A DNA stretch of 64,000 nucleotides, taken from positions 2,542,001 through 2,606,000 of the forward strand of contig NZ_CP147919.1 of NCBI RefSeq assembly GCF_039645985.1, given 5' to 3'. Both the position numbers and the translations under genes were made by a program. The notes below the pieces were generated by a model. The model was not told where the DNA came from and searched no databases. It was given only the letters and a program-made list of their open reading frames with translations. Shown here piece after piece: positions 1 to 8,122 of this stretch (positions are counted from its first letter, which is position 1; each line of letters begins with the position of its first letter). This stretch comes from Sulfurimonas sp. HSL3-7 (GTDB lineage: Bacteria; Campylobacterota; Campylobacteria; Campylobacterales; Sulfurimonadaceae).

Positions 1-134
1 ACAGATGTATTTGGATCGACGTCGGTGCTGGAAGCTGAAGGGGTTACATGCAGCAGATGTTTCTGGGTTGTCCCCTGGTCTGCATCTGCCGCAGTATTAA
101 ATAAGAGCAGACTCGAAAGTAGAAATTTAAACAT
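1..134 (-). CDS. N-terminus of an exported protein (truncated by window edge)
   Basis: Reading the minus strand from an ATG at 134, the frame stays open to the window edge (44 codons). The first residues, MFKFLLSSLLLFNTAADA, form a typical signal peptide: one lysine, then a Leu-rich core and an Ala-x-Ala-like end. An AAAGGA ribosome-binding site sits 8 nt before this ATG, which is why it is preferred over the in-frame ATG at 167. The visible mature part is Thr/Ser rich and not recognisable. It is transcribed away from the genes to its right. Function unknown. Confidence 0.55.
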   Translation of the reverse strand, partial: MFKFLLSSLLLFNTAADADQGTTQKHLLHVTPSASSTDVDPNTS

Positions 135-305
135 ATTAAGTTTCCTTTTGTTATCAAATATTTTCATAACAACTGTAAAAACTCACTTAATGGTGGCAAA
201 GCAGTAGATAGGGAAAAAGCTTGATTGCTTTAATGATCTTCTGGATTAGAAGAGCGGGAAGAAAGGTAAAAACAGGAAAAAGGTGTTTTCAGCACTTTGC
301 ATTCG

Positions 306-1634
306 TCAGTATTTCTCGATGTCCACCGTTTTGTAATCGGTGTAGTGGACGTTGGCGCCGTCTTGTATCTTCACATTGCGGCGCTGGGTGTAATCCACCA
401 GGTAGGTGCCGTTTTCGAACATAGTGAAGTCCACGCAGAGGCCGGCCGCTTCGTGGATGACGCTTTCGGGGATGTTCTTTTTGTCGGTCACCACGATAAC
501 ATGGGCGGAAGGGCGGTCGCGCATATGGAACCAGATATCCTTCGCCCTCGCCTGCTCCAGCAGTGCGATGTTCCCCTTTTCGCTTTTTCCCAGCAGCACC
601 TTGTAGCCTTCGACCCAGAAGACTTCGTACGATTCATTGGGCTTCTCTTTTTTCATCTGCTGTCTCGGCGGAAACAGCAGATTGATCGCGGCAACATCTT
701 TGGCATTTTCGATGATATTCAAAAAGTGTTTCAGGTGTTTGATCTTCCCATCAAGACTCTCGCGTTCGATGTGAAGATTTTTCGCTTTCTGCTTCGCTTT
801 TTTGGCCCGCTTGAAAAAGTAGTCCGAGTAGTGCGAAGGGGCGGCAACGGTGCCGTCCACCTCGACCTCGATCACGCTGCCGTCATAATCCGTCAGCTGC
901 AGCACCTTCTGGTAGGGCTTGATATTGTGCAGATTGCTCAGCACCAGGTTGCCGTAGTGCTGATCGGCCTCGACCTCCTGCCTGAGGACCTTCTCATCAT
1001 CCAGCCCGGCGTAAAGATGCTCGAGTTTGCGGAGTTTCTTCTCTATGAAGGCGGACTTCTGCTTTTTCAGGCTGTTGAGCCGCTGCTGCTGCTCTTTGTC
1101 GCAAGTCTCGTAGAGGAAAGCCTCCACATCCTCCAGCGGGTACTCTTTGGGTGCAAAAGGGAGCGGCGGCGGCGGAACCAGCTCCTGCCCCACCTTGACG
1201 ATGCGGTACGAACTGTAGGCGTCGACATGGCGCAGCGCCTCCAGGACGACCTCATCCTCGTCAAGGATGATGACATTGGTGGTCTTTCCGGTAAACTCCA
1301 GCTGCAGGACCGTGCTCTGCGACTTGTAGGCCCCGCTGACAGAGGCCTTGATGCGGATGATCTTGTCGCCCTGGTAGAGTTCGATGCTCTCCACCTGGGC
1401 GCGGTTGAAGCGCTTGGAGAGAATGACATCGAAAGGGGCGTTGTAGACCTTGGATCGCCGGATCTCCTTGGTGCATTTGGATATATAGGCGTCGCCCTTC
1501 TGCATATTGAAGTAGAAGATGTTGTCGCGGTCAAAGACGATCTTGATGACACTGTCGCCGATGCGGTGTATCGCATTGATATGCCGGACATCCTGCATAT
1601 GGTCAACGATCTGACGGAGATGGGAAAGCTTCAT
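306..1634 (-). CDS. rqcH: NFACT-family protein (RqcH/Rqc2-like, formerly FbpA)
   Basis: About 442 aa. The C-terminal part carries the NFACT-R signature DIWFHMRDRPSAHVIV, the RNA-binding domain of the Rqc2/RqcH/Tae2/FbpA family. The N-terminal half is the NFACT-N domain and the middle is a Lys/Glu-rich coiled coil (around residues 230-330). Family members bind obstructed 50S subunits and direct C-terminal alanine tailing of stalled nascent chains; older annotations call them fibronectin-binding proteins. It is shorter than Firmicutes RqcH (about 570 aa). The frame is open for 20 more codons upstream, but the ATG at 1634 (MKLSHLRQIV) has an AAGG box 6 nt before it and matches the family's usual start. 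Transcribed divergently from the small lipoprotein at 1769. Confidence 0.85.
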   Translation of the reverse strand: MKLSHLRQIVDHMQDVRHINAIHRIGDSVIKIVFDRDNIFYFNMQKGDAYISKCTKEIRRSKVYNAPFDVILSKRFNRAQVESIELYQGDKIIRIKASVSGAYKSQSTVLQLEFTGKTTNVIILDEDEVVLEALRHVDAYSSYRIVKVGQELVPPPPLPFAPKEYPLEDVEAFLYETCDKEQQQRLNSLKKQKSAFIEKKLRKLEHLYAGLDDEKVLRQEVEADQHYGNLVLSNLHNIKPYQKVLQLTDYDGSVIEVEVDGTVAAPSHYSDYFFKRAKKAKQKAKNLHIERESLDGKIKHLKHFLNIIENAKDVAAINLLFPPRQQMKKEKPNESYEVFWVEGYKVLLGKSEKGNIALLEQARAKDIWFHMRDRPSAHVIVVTDKKNIPESVIHEAAGLCVDFTMFENGTYLVDYTQRRNVKIQDGANVHYTDYKTVDIEKY

Positions 1635-1733
1635 GCGCATCCTTGGAGCTGCTGGCTGGATTTCGGGAGATGACAGACTCGAAGATTCCGTCACCGCAAT
1701 TATAGCGTAGGCTCTCTATTCGTACTGTTTTGT

Positions 1734-1739
1734 TATACT
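1734..1739 (+). promoter_or_regulatory. -10 box TATACT for the small lipoprotein gene
   Basis: TATACT lies 30 nt upstream of the ATG at 1769, in the gap between two divergent genes. No good -35 hexamer is visible at 17 nt, as is common for sigma-70 promoters in Campylobacterota. Confidence 0.5.
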
Positions 1740-1768
1740 TTGCCCGACAAAAACATTGAGGAATCATA

Positions 1769-1945
1769 ATGAAACAACTCTTTCTTATTGCCCTCGCGGG
1801 AGGTCTGCTTCTGCTCTCGGGATGCACCAAACATGAGACGAAACAGAACCTGCACAATGTGAATGAAGGGCTTAAAAGCACCTGGAAAAAGACCAAAAAG
1901 TCTTTCAGCGAAACGACCGAAGAGTTTAAAGAAAAGACAAAATAG
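1769..1945 (+). CDS. small lipoprotein, 58 aa
   Basis: Reads MKQLFLIALAGGLLLLSGC followed by a very polar tail rich in Lys, Thr and Glu, ending TAG. The lipobox LLSGC puts the lipidated cysteine at residue 19, so the mature product would be about 40 aa anchored in a membrane. The tail is entirely hydrophilic and looks helical. An in-frame GAGGAA box lies 7-10 nt before the ATG. It has its own -10 box and stands alone. Small entericidin-like or structural lipoproteins have this layout, but no family is recognised. Confidence 0.7.
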   Translation: MKQLFLIALAGGLLLLSGCTKHETKQNLHNVNEGLKSTWKKTKKSFSETTEEFKEKTK

Positions 1946-1980
1946 TCAGCTGGCACGACCAACATAGCAGGCAGTTTTGC

Positions 1981-1986
1981 TATAAT
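1981..1986 (+). promoter_or_regulatory. -10 box TATAAT ahead of the cobalamin operon
   Basis: A perfect TATAAT preceded by TTTTGC, 24 nt before the ATG at 2010. It is the only strong promoter-like sequence seen upstream of the btuB-cob gene run, so it may drive the whole operon. Confidence 0.5.
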
Positions 1987-2009
1987 TCGCAAAATGTCAA
2001 GGAGAGGCG

Positions 2010-2375
2010 ATGCGCGCACCCAAAGGTTTCGGTAAAAACTACTTCACCCTTGCCGCCATTCAGGCGACCGTAGTCCAGCACCACCTCAGCGCCACCTCCG
2101 TACGCGTACACGCTTCGCACCTCATCCGCACCGACTGGGAGCAGGAAGAGAGCGAAGACGAAGAGCTCGAGGAGCTGCTCTGCTCCTCCGTGTTTTCACT
2201 GCCCTCCCATGCCGGCCATTGCAACTGTTTCTACAAACGCATAACCCGCAACCGCATCCGCCAGAACCCCAGACCCCGACTCCATATCCAGCCCTACATC
2301 TACTCCAATTCAGTCGCATCGCCGCCTTTTTTTATATTCGGCCTAAGAGACAAAAAATTACACCACAGGATATAA
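2010..2375 (+). CDS. hypothetical protein, first gene of the B12 operon
   Basis: 121 aa, not recognised. The start is well supported: AAGGAG lies 6 nt before the ATG and a TATAAT lies just upstream. The first 75 residues look like a folded protein: MRAPKGFGKNYFTLAAIQ, a His-containing segment, then a long acidic run (EQEESEDEELEELL). A HAGHCNCFYKR motif could bind metal. The last 35 residues are low-complexity, Arg/Pro-rich and less protein-like, so the true end may have been lost to a frameshift. It stops one base before btuB, which suggests translational coupling. A regulatory or metal-binding role linked to B12 is only a guess from position. Confidence 0.5.
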   Translation: MRAPKGFGKNYFTLAAIQATVVQHHLSATSVRVHASHLIRTDWEQEESEDEELEELLCSSVFSLPSHAGHCNCFYKRITRNRIRQNPRPRLHIQPYIYSNSVASPPFFIFGLRDKKLHHRI

Positions 2376-2376
2376 A

Positions 2377-4227
2377 ATGGAAAAAAGATTTCTTTCACTC
2401 GCAGCTGTCGTCGCGATTGCTTCATCACTGCAGGCGGCCAACCAGTACACGCTCGAGAGCATCAGTGTCACCGCTGCCCAGAACACCGAGCTCAACAAAG
2501 AGGAGGTCCCTGACAGCGTCACGGTCATCACCAAAGAGGCGATCGAAGAGGCCCGCGTCACCACCCTTGCAGAGGCGCTCAACAAGCTTGGAAATATCGC
2601 AATGGCAAACAACGGCGGTCCAGGTAAAACAACCTCAATGTTTATACGGGGTATGAGCACGCAGCGGACACTTGTCCTCATTGATGGAGCAAGATATAAC
2701 AATGTGACCAGCTCAAACGGCGCGAATTATGCGCAACTGATGCTTTACAATGTCGAACAGATCGAGATTATCAAAGGCGCCCAATCGGGAATTTGGGGGG
2801 CTGATGCAAGTGCCGGTGTCATCAACATCGTCACATCGAAAGCAAAAAAGGGTCTCCACGGGACAGCTAATGTCGAATACGGATCGTTCGACACAAAGAC
2901 CGCTTCTCTTCAGGCTACCTATGCGGCCGACAAGTTTGATGCAGTGATAGGCGGTGTCGATTACGACACGGACGGTTTTTCAGCCTATGAGCCAAAGAAA
3001 ACAGACCCGGACTACGGAAAGCGCTATGATGAACTGGGGCTGGAAAAAGACCGATACGAAAATAAATCGCTCAATGCCAAACTGGGGTACAACGTCACGG
3101 AAAAGGACCGTATCGAAGCTTCGGTACAATCGATTAACGGCTATGTCATGTTTGACGGTTCAGGTGCGGACAAAACCAACAGCGATCTCGATTATTACGG
3201 CAACCCCTATTACACCAACAGTCAAGATCGCTTCTACCGCCTCGCGTTTAAACACAGTGGCACGACCAACGATATCAACGTTCAATATAACCTTTCAACC
3301 TTTGACAGAAGCGGAAACGGTGACTTCACTGGATCTGTAAGTGAGGTGAAACTCGATGATAAAATCACCTATACGGAGAATGCGTTTCTCCTCGTTGGCG
3401 CTTCTTACCAAAAATTCAAAAACGATAAAGCCAATGTCACCATCAACAAAGCGTACGATGCGACATCGGCCTTCGTTACCAACTATAACCATTTTACCGG
3501 CGTCAATACTATTCTTACCGAATCCATTCGCTATGACAGATACAGCGATTTCGACAACTCGTTAACGGGGAAATTTGGCATAAAGCAGTATATTACCGGC
3601 AGTCTGTATGCCAGTGCCAATGCAGGAACCGGCTACAATATTCCCAGTTCGTTCCAACTCTATGACGCGACATACGGCGATATCGGCCTTGAGCCCGAGA
3701 AGACGCAGACCTACGATGTGACCCTTGGAACAGAATCTCTCTGGATCACCGGGTTTTACAATAAGATCAATAATCTCATCGATTTCGATATGACGACGTA
3801 TCGTTATACCAATATCAAGGGAACTTCCGTATTAAAAGGGGTGGAAGTCGGCTATAAAGACTATTTTGCCGATACGCTAGGTATCACGGCAAACTACACC
3901 TATCTCAATGCCAAAGATGCCGACAGCAAAGACCTTGCGCGCCGTCCCAAGCACCAGCTCGACGCCTCTGTCGTCTACTACGCGACGGAGAACTTCGATC
4001 TCGGTCTCAACGGCCAGTATATCGGCGAGCGCTACGACAGAAGCGACAAAGAAGGCGCGCAGACCGGGAAATACGCTCTTGTCAACTTTGTCTACAACAT
4101 CAAGGTCAACGACTACCTCTCCGTTTATGGTAAAGTCGATAATATTACAGACAGATATTATCAGACCGTCGACGGGTACGCCACCGCAGGGCGCAGCCTC
4201 TACCTCGGCCTGAATGCCAGATATTAG
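2377..4227 (+). CDS. btuB: TonB-dependent outer-membrane receptor, BtuB-like
   Basis: 616 aa. A signal peptide ends near LQA (residue 20). A TonB-box-like segment (LESISVTAA) and a plug domain follow (PDSVTVITKEAIEE, MFIRGMSTQRTLVLIDG, VEQIEIIKGAQSGIWG, ASAGVINIVTS), then a beta-barrel of about 480 residues ending in the expected C-terminal aromatic (LGLNARY). BtuB-type receptors import cobalamins or cobinamides across the outer membrane using TonB energy. It heads an operon that also encodes the BtuFDC importer and the late steps of cobamide assembly, which makes a corrinoid substrate very likely. AGGA before the ATG lies inside the end of the preceding ORF. The start of the next gene lies 7 nt after the stop. 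Confidence 0.88.
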   Translation: MEKRFLSLAAVVAIASSLQAANQYTLESISVTAAQNTELNKEEVPDSVTVITKEAIEEARVTTLAEALNKLGNIAMANNGGPGKTTSMFIRGMSTQRTLVLIDGARYNNVTSSNGANYAQLMLYNVEQIEIIKGAQSGIWGADASAGVINIVTSKAKKGLHGTANVEYGSFDTKTASLQATYAADKFDAVIGGVDYDTDGFSAYEPKKTDPDYGKRYDELGLEKDRYENKSLNAKLGYNVTEKDRIEASVQSINGYVMFDGSGADKTNSDLDYYGNPYYTNSQDRFYRLAFKHSGTTNDINVQYNLSTFDRSGNGDFTGSVSEVKLDDKITYTENAFLLVGASYQKFKNDKANVTINKAYDATSAFVTNYNHFTGVNTILTESIRYDRYSDFDNSLTGKFGIKQYITGSLYASANAGTGYNIPSSFQLYDATYGDIGLEPEKTQTYDVTLGTESLWITGFYNKINNLIDFDMTTYRYTNIKGTSVLKGVEVGYKDYFADTLGITANYTYLNAKDADSKDLARRPKHQLDASVVYYATENFDLGLNGQYIGERYDRSDKEGAQTGKYALVNFVYNIKVNDYLSVYGKVDNITDRYYQTVDGYATAGRSLYLGLNARY

Positions 4228-4234
4228 GAAGATG

Positions 4235-5293
4235 ATGCCTATCTATAACCTCACCGACCATACAAAGACATCGCTGCCCGAGGGCAGAGCAGACTTTATG
4301 CTGGCCGCCTCGGTCACGCATACCTGCGAAATAGAAGGGATCACCCAGGCCGGCATCCCGGGCAAGATCCCGCTGACGCCGACGCTCGACGCCGAGTTTC
4401 TGGCCACGGGCCAGGTCTTCAGCCTCGAGAACCTGGCCGAGACGGCGACGGGCATCCCGACGCCCGGCCTGCTGACCCGTGCGGTACAGACACTCAGACC
4501 TTTCGCTGCCGTAAAGATTCTCGATCTCGGACTGACGGTCAAACCGCAAGGGTGTGAACTCGAATCGTTCGGCATTCCGCCGTCTCCGAGCATCACCGAC
4601 GAAACGCCTTTCGACGCCAAAGCCGTCTTCGAACAGGGGCGGCAGTTCGGGCGGCGCTACCGTCCGCAGGGCGACTACGTTATCGTCGGCGAGAGCACCC
4701 CTTCGGGCACGACGACGGCCCAGGCGGCGGTCGCGGCAATGGGGTTTGACAATGACGGCCTGTTTGCCTCATCATTCAAAGAGTCGCCGATTGCCATCAA
4801 GCAACAGGTGATCGGCAAAGCCCTGGCAAAACTGGAGAACAATATGGGACTCTTTGAAAAGCTCGGCCATACGGCCGACAACACCCTGATGTTTGTCGCC
4901 GGCTACGTCCTCGAAGCCTGCCGCCGCTACCCTGTCGTACTCGGCGGCGGTACCCAGATGGCCGCGGCACTGCTTATCGCCAACAAGATCAGCGGCCGCG
5001 ACGGCCTCCCGATGGACCCGCGCAAGATCACCCTCTGCACCACGCGGTGGATCGCACAGGACGGCGCGTCGAATATCACGGCACTGCTTGATCAGCTCGA
5101 TTTCCGTCCGAAAGCCGTCTATGCCGACTTTCTGTATGCCGATGCCAGGATACCTGTATTGAAACTCTATGACGAAGGCGAGGCCAAAGAGGGGGTCGGT
5201 GCCGGCGCCGCGGTCGCCTACGGCTATATGCAGGGGCTGAGACAGCCGGAGATCACTGAACGCGTCGAAGCGCTGATGAGAGGGGAGATGTAA
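4235..5293 (+). CDS. cobT: CobT-like nicotinate-nucleotide:benzimidazole phosphoribosyltransferase homologue
   Basis: 352 aa. It resembles the TIGR00303/UPF0284 family, an archaeal and cyanobacterial type of CobT homologue, rather than the classical E. coli CobT. Recognisable stretches are VIVGESTPSGTTTAQA and VLGGGTQMAAAL. The expected reaction activates the lower-ligand base to its alpha-ribotide for nucleotide-loop assembly. Two adjacent ATGs occur at 4232 and 4235; the second is 5 nt from AGGA and is preferred. The frame is open for a few codons further up, overlapping btuB. The role fits its place directly before cobU and cobS. Confidence 0.8.
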   Translation: MPIYNLTDHTKTSLPEGRADFMLAASVTHTCEIEGITQAGIPGKIPLTPTLDAEFLATGQVFSLENLAETATGIPTPGLLTRAVQTLRPFAAVKILDLGLTVKPQGCELESFGIPPSPSITDETPFDAKAVFEQGRQFGRRYRPQGDYVIVGESTPSGTTTAQAAVAAMGFDNDGLFASSFKESPIAIKQQVIGKALAKLENNMGLFEKLGHTADNTLMFVAGYVLEACRRYPVVLGGGTQMAAALLIANKISGRDGLPMDPRKITLCTTRWIAQDGASNITALLDQLDFRPKAVYADFLYADARIPVLKLYDEGEAKEGVGAGAAVAYGYMQGLRQPEITERVEALMRGEM

Positions 5294-5412
5294 ATGATGA
5301 ATGGTGAATGGAAAATGGCGAATAGAAAATGGAGAATGGAATACAAGGTTTTAACCGGCGCTTCTGCTCTTTTCACTATTTACCATTCACCATTGACGCA
5401 AAGGTCTTCAGT
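5294..5412. repeat. AT-rich intergenic element with inverted repeats, in the cob operon
   Basis: The spacer between cobT and cobU begins with short imperfect repeats of the form AATGGTGAATGG / GAAAATGG and ends with the exact inverse CCATTCACCATT (about 5384-5395). The transcript could fold into a long hairpin. Similar motifs (GTGAATGGAAAATCG, then GATTCACCATTTCCC) recur around 5911-6027 between cobU and cobS. Spacers of this size are out of place in an operon whose other genes overlap. It looks like a small dispersed hairpin element. Confidence 0.55.
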
Positions 5413-5910
5413 ATGAAGACCTTATTCATCGGCGGCATCAAAAGCGGCAAGTCCTACAGCGCCGAGCAGTATACCCTTGCGCTCGGCTCCGACCAAAAAC
5501 CGCACTATCTCGCCACCACCGAACTGCTCGACGATGAGATGAACGAGCGCATCTCCCTCCACCGCCGGCAGCGCGGCGGGGAATTCATCACACTCGAGGC
5601 GCCGCTTGAGCTCTACGGCACGCTCAAAACAACAGAGAGCCCCGTGCTGATCGAGTGCACCACGATGTGGATCAACAATATGCTCTACCACGGCCGTACC
5701 AATGAGCAGATTGTTGAACACATAGAGAAAGTGCTTGCCTTGCCAAATGACCTCGTCTTTGTCCACAACGACGTCGGCAGCGGCATCATCCCCGACAATC
5801 CCCTTGCCCGCCAGTATGTCGACATCAGCGGCGCGGTTTCGCAGCTGATCGCAAGCCGGTGCGACGAGGTCTACCACTGCATAGCCGGCATTGCGACAAA
5901 AATCAAGTAA
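5413..5910 (+). CDS. cobU: adenosylcobinamide kinase / guanylyltransferase
   Basis: 165 aa. The N-terminal P-loop GGIKSGKS (residues about 5-12) and the following YLATTE, HRRQRGGEF and VFVHNDVGSGIIP segments are typical of the CobU/CobP family. It phosphorylates adenosylcobinamide and transfers GMP to give adenosylcobinamide-GDP. The ATG at 5413 is chosen because the P-loop begins five residues later, as in the family, and an AAAGG box lies 8 nt upstream. The 28 extra codons available upstream are read from the hairpin-rich spacer. It lacks the well-conserved His next to the P-loop region only if the start were later; HRRQRGGEF supplies the expected His. Confidence 0.87.
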   Translation: MKTLFIGGIKSGKSYSAEQYTLALGSDQKPHYLATTELLDDEMNERISLHRRQRGGEFITLEAPLELYGTLKTTESPVLIECTTMWINNMLYHGRTNEQIVEHIEKVLALPNDLVFVHNDVGSGIIPDNPLARQYVDISGAVSQLIASRCDEVYHCIAGIATKIK

Positions 5911-5928
5911 GTGAATGGAAAATCGTAA

Positions 5929-6753
5929 ATGGTAAATAGTGGTAAAAAAAATAAGACACAAAATATCCGTCACTCTGAACCGGACTCAAAGTCTACTACT
6001 TTTCCCATTCCCGATTCACCATTTCCCCGCGCAGCGAAGGGTTTCGCTCTCGCCATCAACATGCTCACCATCCTCCCCTTTTTCAAAATACACGATTTCT
6101 TCAGGGGGATCAACGGCTACGCCGTGATGAGCTACCCCCTTGTCGGCGCGCTTCTCGGCGGCATACTCTGGCTTGTCTACATACTTTTGGCACCCTATTT
6201 TCCCGAGGCGCATCTGCATATTATCCTCTTCGCCCTCTGGGTCCTGCTGACCGGGGCCCTTCACCTCGACGGCTTCTCCGACACCGTCGACGGCCTCTTC
6301 GTCCCGACTGAGAGGGCCGAAGCCGTGATGAAGGATCCGCATGTCGGCGGGATGGGGATGATCTTCACCGCAGTTTTTCTGCTGCTGAAGGCCTCTTCGC
6401 TCTGGTTCCTGGAATCGCTCTGGCTGCTGCCGCTTCTGCTGATGCTCTCGCGTTTCAACGCCGTATTGGCCATCTACTTCTTCCCCTACATCCGCAAAGC
6501 GGGGATGAGCACCCTGGCCAAAGAGGAGTTCACGCGCAGCCAGCTTGCTGCGGCGGCACTAACGGTCCTCGCCGTCGTCGCCCTGAGCGGCGGCTGGCTT
6601 CTGCTGCTCTTCTCGCTTCTGGCACTGCTGTTGATCAAGGGCTTCTTTGTCCGGCGGCTCGGCGGTTTCAGCGGCGATATCTACGGCTTTACGATCGAGG
6701 TGACGGAGCTGCTGCTGCTCAACGTTCTCCTCTTCAAGGCCTCGGTATGCTGA
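5929..6753 (+). CDS. cobS: adenosylcobinamide-GDP ribazoletransferase (cobalamin synthase)
   Basis: 274 aa as read from the ATG at 5929. The CobS core is clear: LTILPFF, the GALHLDGFSDTVDGLF segment with the Asp-rich metal site, KDPHVGGMGMIF, and several membrane helices ending in a hydrophobic tail. CobS joins adenosylcobinamide-GDP and alpha-ribazole(-phosphate) at the inner membrane. Family members start about 10 residues before the LTxLP motif. Here there is no ATG, GTG or TTG at that point, so the protein appears to start about 35 residues earlier, inside the repeat-like spacer. The alternative ATG at 6061 would remove the start of the first helix. The end overlaps cobC by 7 nt. Confidence 0.85.
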   Translation: MVNSGKKNKTQNIRHSEPDSKSTTFPIPDSPFPRAAKGFALAINMLTILPFFKIHDFFRGINGYAVMSYPLVGALLGGILWLVYILLAPYFPEAHLHIILFALWVLLTGALHLDGFSDTVDGLFVPTERAEAVMKDPHVGGMGMIFTAVFLLLKASSLWFLESLWLLPLLLMLSRFNAVLAIYFFPYIRKAGMSTLAKEEFTRSQLAAAALTVLAVVALSGGWLLLLFSLLALLLIKGFFVRRLGGFSGDIYGFTIEVTELLLLNVLLFKASVC

Positions 6754-7331
6754 TCACCCTCGTTCGCCACGGCGAAGTCGAAACCGCCTACCGGCACTGC
6801 TATAACGGCCATAACTACATCGGTCTCTCGCCGAAGGGGAGAGCGCAGGCAAAAGAGCTGGCCCGCCGTCTCGAAGGAGAGACCTTCGATGCCGTCTACT
6901 GCTCCGACCTCAAGCGCTGCAGAGAGACCCTCGAACCCATTATCGAAGATACACGCCTGCAGACCGGCGATATAGTCTACACCCCGCAGCTGCGCGAGAA
7001 GTCCTGGGGAAGACACGAGGGGATGAGCTTCGATGCCATCACAGAGCAGGAGGGGCTGGAATATGAAGATTTCCTGCAGTGGATCAGGGCGCTCGACGGC
7101 GAGCCCTACGACGCCTACATCGCGCGCATCGAGACGTTTTTCACCCGCGATCTGCCACGGACACCGTGTGAGAAGGTGCTTGTCGTCACCCATGCCGGGG
7201 TGATCCGTGTCCTGATGCATCTGCTGCAGGGGATCGCTCTCGAAGCGGCTTTTAGCGTCGATTTTCCTTACAGTGCCTATACTACTCTAAACACATCCAC
7301 CTGGGAATTCGGAGCCGTGCAATGCGTCTGA
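6747..7331 (+). CDS. cobC: histidine phosphatase, probable alpha-ribazole-5'-phosphate phosphatase
   Basis: 194 aa. The N-terminal LVRHGEV is the catalytic RHG motif of the phosphoglycerate-mutase-like phosphatase superfamily. YCSDLKRCRET and VVTHAGVIRVLM supply the further conserved Arg and the second His. In a cob operon such proteins remove the phosphate from alpha-ribazole phosphate (or adenosylcobalamin phosphate) in nucleotide-loop assembly. The start overlaps the end of cobS by 7 nt and its end overlaps btuF, indicating tight co-translation. Confidence 0.85.
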   Translation: MLITLVRHGEVETAYRHCYNGHNYIGLSPKGRAQAKELARRLEGETFDAVYCSDLKRCRETLEPIIEDTRLQTGDIVYTPQLREKSWGRHEGMSFDAITEQEGLEYEDFLQWIRALDGEPYDAYIARIETFFTRDLPRTPCEKVLVVTHAGVIRVLMHLLQGIALEAAFSVDFPYSAYTTLNTSTWEFGAVQCV

Positions 7332-8122
7332 TCTGGCTGCTTCTTTTGTCACTGTCGCTCTTCGGCGCCGAGCGTATCGTCACCCTCAGCCCGGCCATCG
7401 CGGAGATCACGGCCGACCTCGGTGCCCTGGATGAGATCGTCGGAGTGAGCGAGTACACCTACTACCCCCAATCCCTGCGGGAACGTCCCAAGATCGGCGG
7501 CTACTTCTCCCTCTCCCTCGAGAGGATCATTTCCCTCAACCCCACCCTTGTGATCGGCCTCCCCCACCAGCAGGAGACGCTCGAAAAGCTTCAAGCCTTT
7601 CACATAAAGACCCTGCAGGTGGAGCTCGGGAAGATCGGCGAGATCAAGCGTTCCATTTCCGTCATCGCCGAAACACTCCGGAAAGAAGAGCGCGGCCGCC
7701 AACTCGTTGATGCAATAGAAAAGAACCAAAGAACCGCACCGAAACTCGAAAAGAAGAAGAGCGTGCTGATCGTCTTTGCCAACGCCAGCGGCATCGACAA
7801 GGGGGTCTATGTGGCGGGGCACAACCTCTATTTCGAGGAGATCCTCCACCTCTGCGGGGCAGAGAACGCCTACAAAGAGAGCTTCAACGCCCAGCCCGTT
7901 CTCAAGGCGGAAGGGCTGATCGCCACCGATCCCGACACCGTGCTGCTGCTCTTCGGGCCGCTTGACCGCTTCGACGCCGATGCCGTGATGCGCTCCTGGC
8001 AGCGGCTGCCGCTCAAGGCGGTCAGAAGCGGAAGCATCAAGATCATCCAAAGCGACTACCTCCTCATCCCGAGCCACCGCGTCGCCAAAAGCATCAAAAC
8101 CATCTGCGAGGCGATCCGATGA
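7322..8122 (+). CDS. btuF: periplasmic corrinoid-binding protein of the B12 ABC importer
   Basis: 266 aa. A signal peptide (MRLIWLLLLSLSLFGA) is followed by the BtuF/FhuD-type fold starting RIVTLSPAIAEI, with DEIVGVSEY and SLNPTLVIGL as family signatures. The class delivers cobalamin or cobinamide to BtuCD. The start overlaps cobC by 10 nt and the stop overlaps btuD by 4 nt, so the three importer genes are translationally linked. The neighbours make corrinoid the expected ligand, although sequence alone does not exclude a haem or siderophore ligand. Confidence 0.85.
   Translation: MRLIWLLLLSLSLFGAERIVTLSPAIAEITADLGALDEIVGVSEYTYYPQSLRERPKIGGYFSLSLERIISLNPTLVIGLPHQQETLEKLQAFHIKTLQVELGKIGEIKRSISVIAETLRKEERGRQLVDAIEKNQRTAPKLEKKKSVLIVFANASGIDKGVYVAGHNLYFEEILHLCGAENAYKESFNAQPVLKAEGLIATDPDTVLLLFGPLDRFDADAVMRSWQRLPLKAVRSGSIKIIQSDYLLIPSHRVAKSIKTICEAIR

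Noticed and set aside
297-1673. 458-codon plus-strand frame opposite the NFACT gene
   Set aside because: It mirrors the NFACT gene, has biased composition and no family motifs. The same applies to the long antisense frames over dnaK, fadD and acs.
1946-2376. Cobalamin riboswitch upstream of btuB
   Set aside because: I looked for the B12 box and the surrounding conserved elements and found none; the region is mostly an ORF with a good ribosome-binding site. A covariance-model search would decide.
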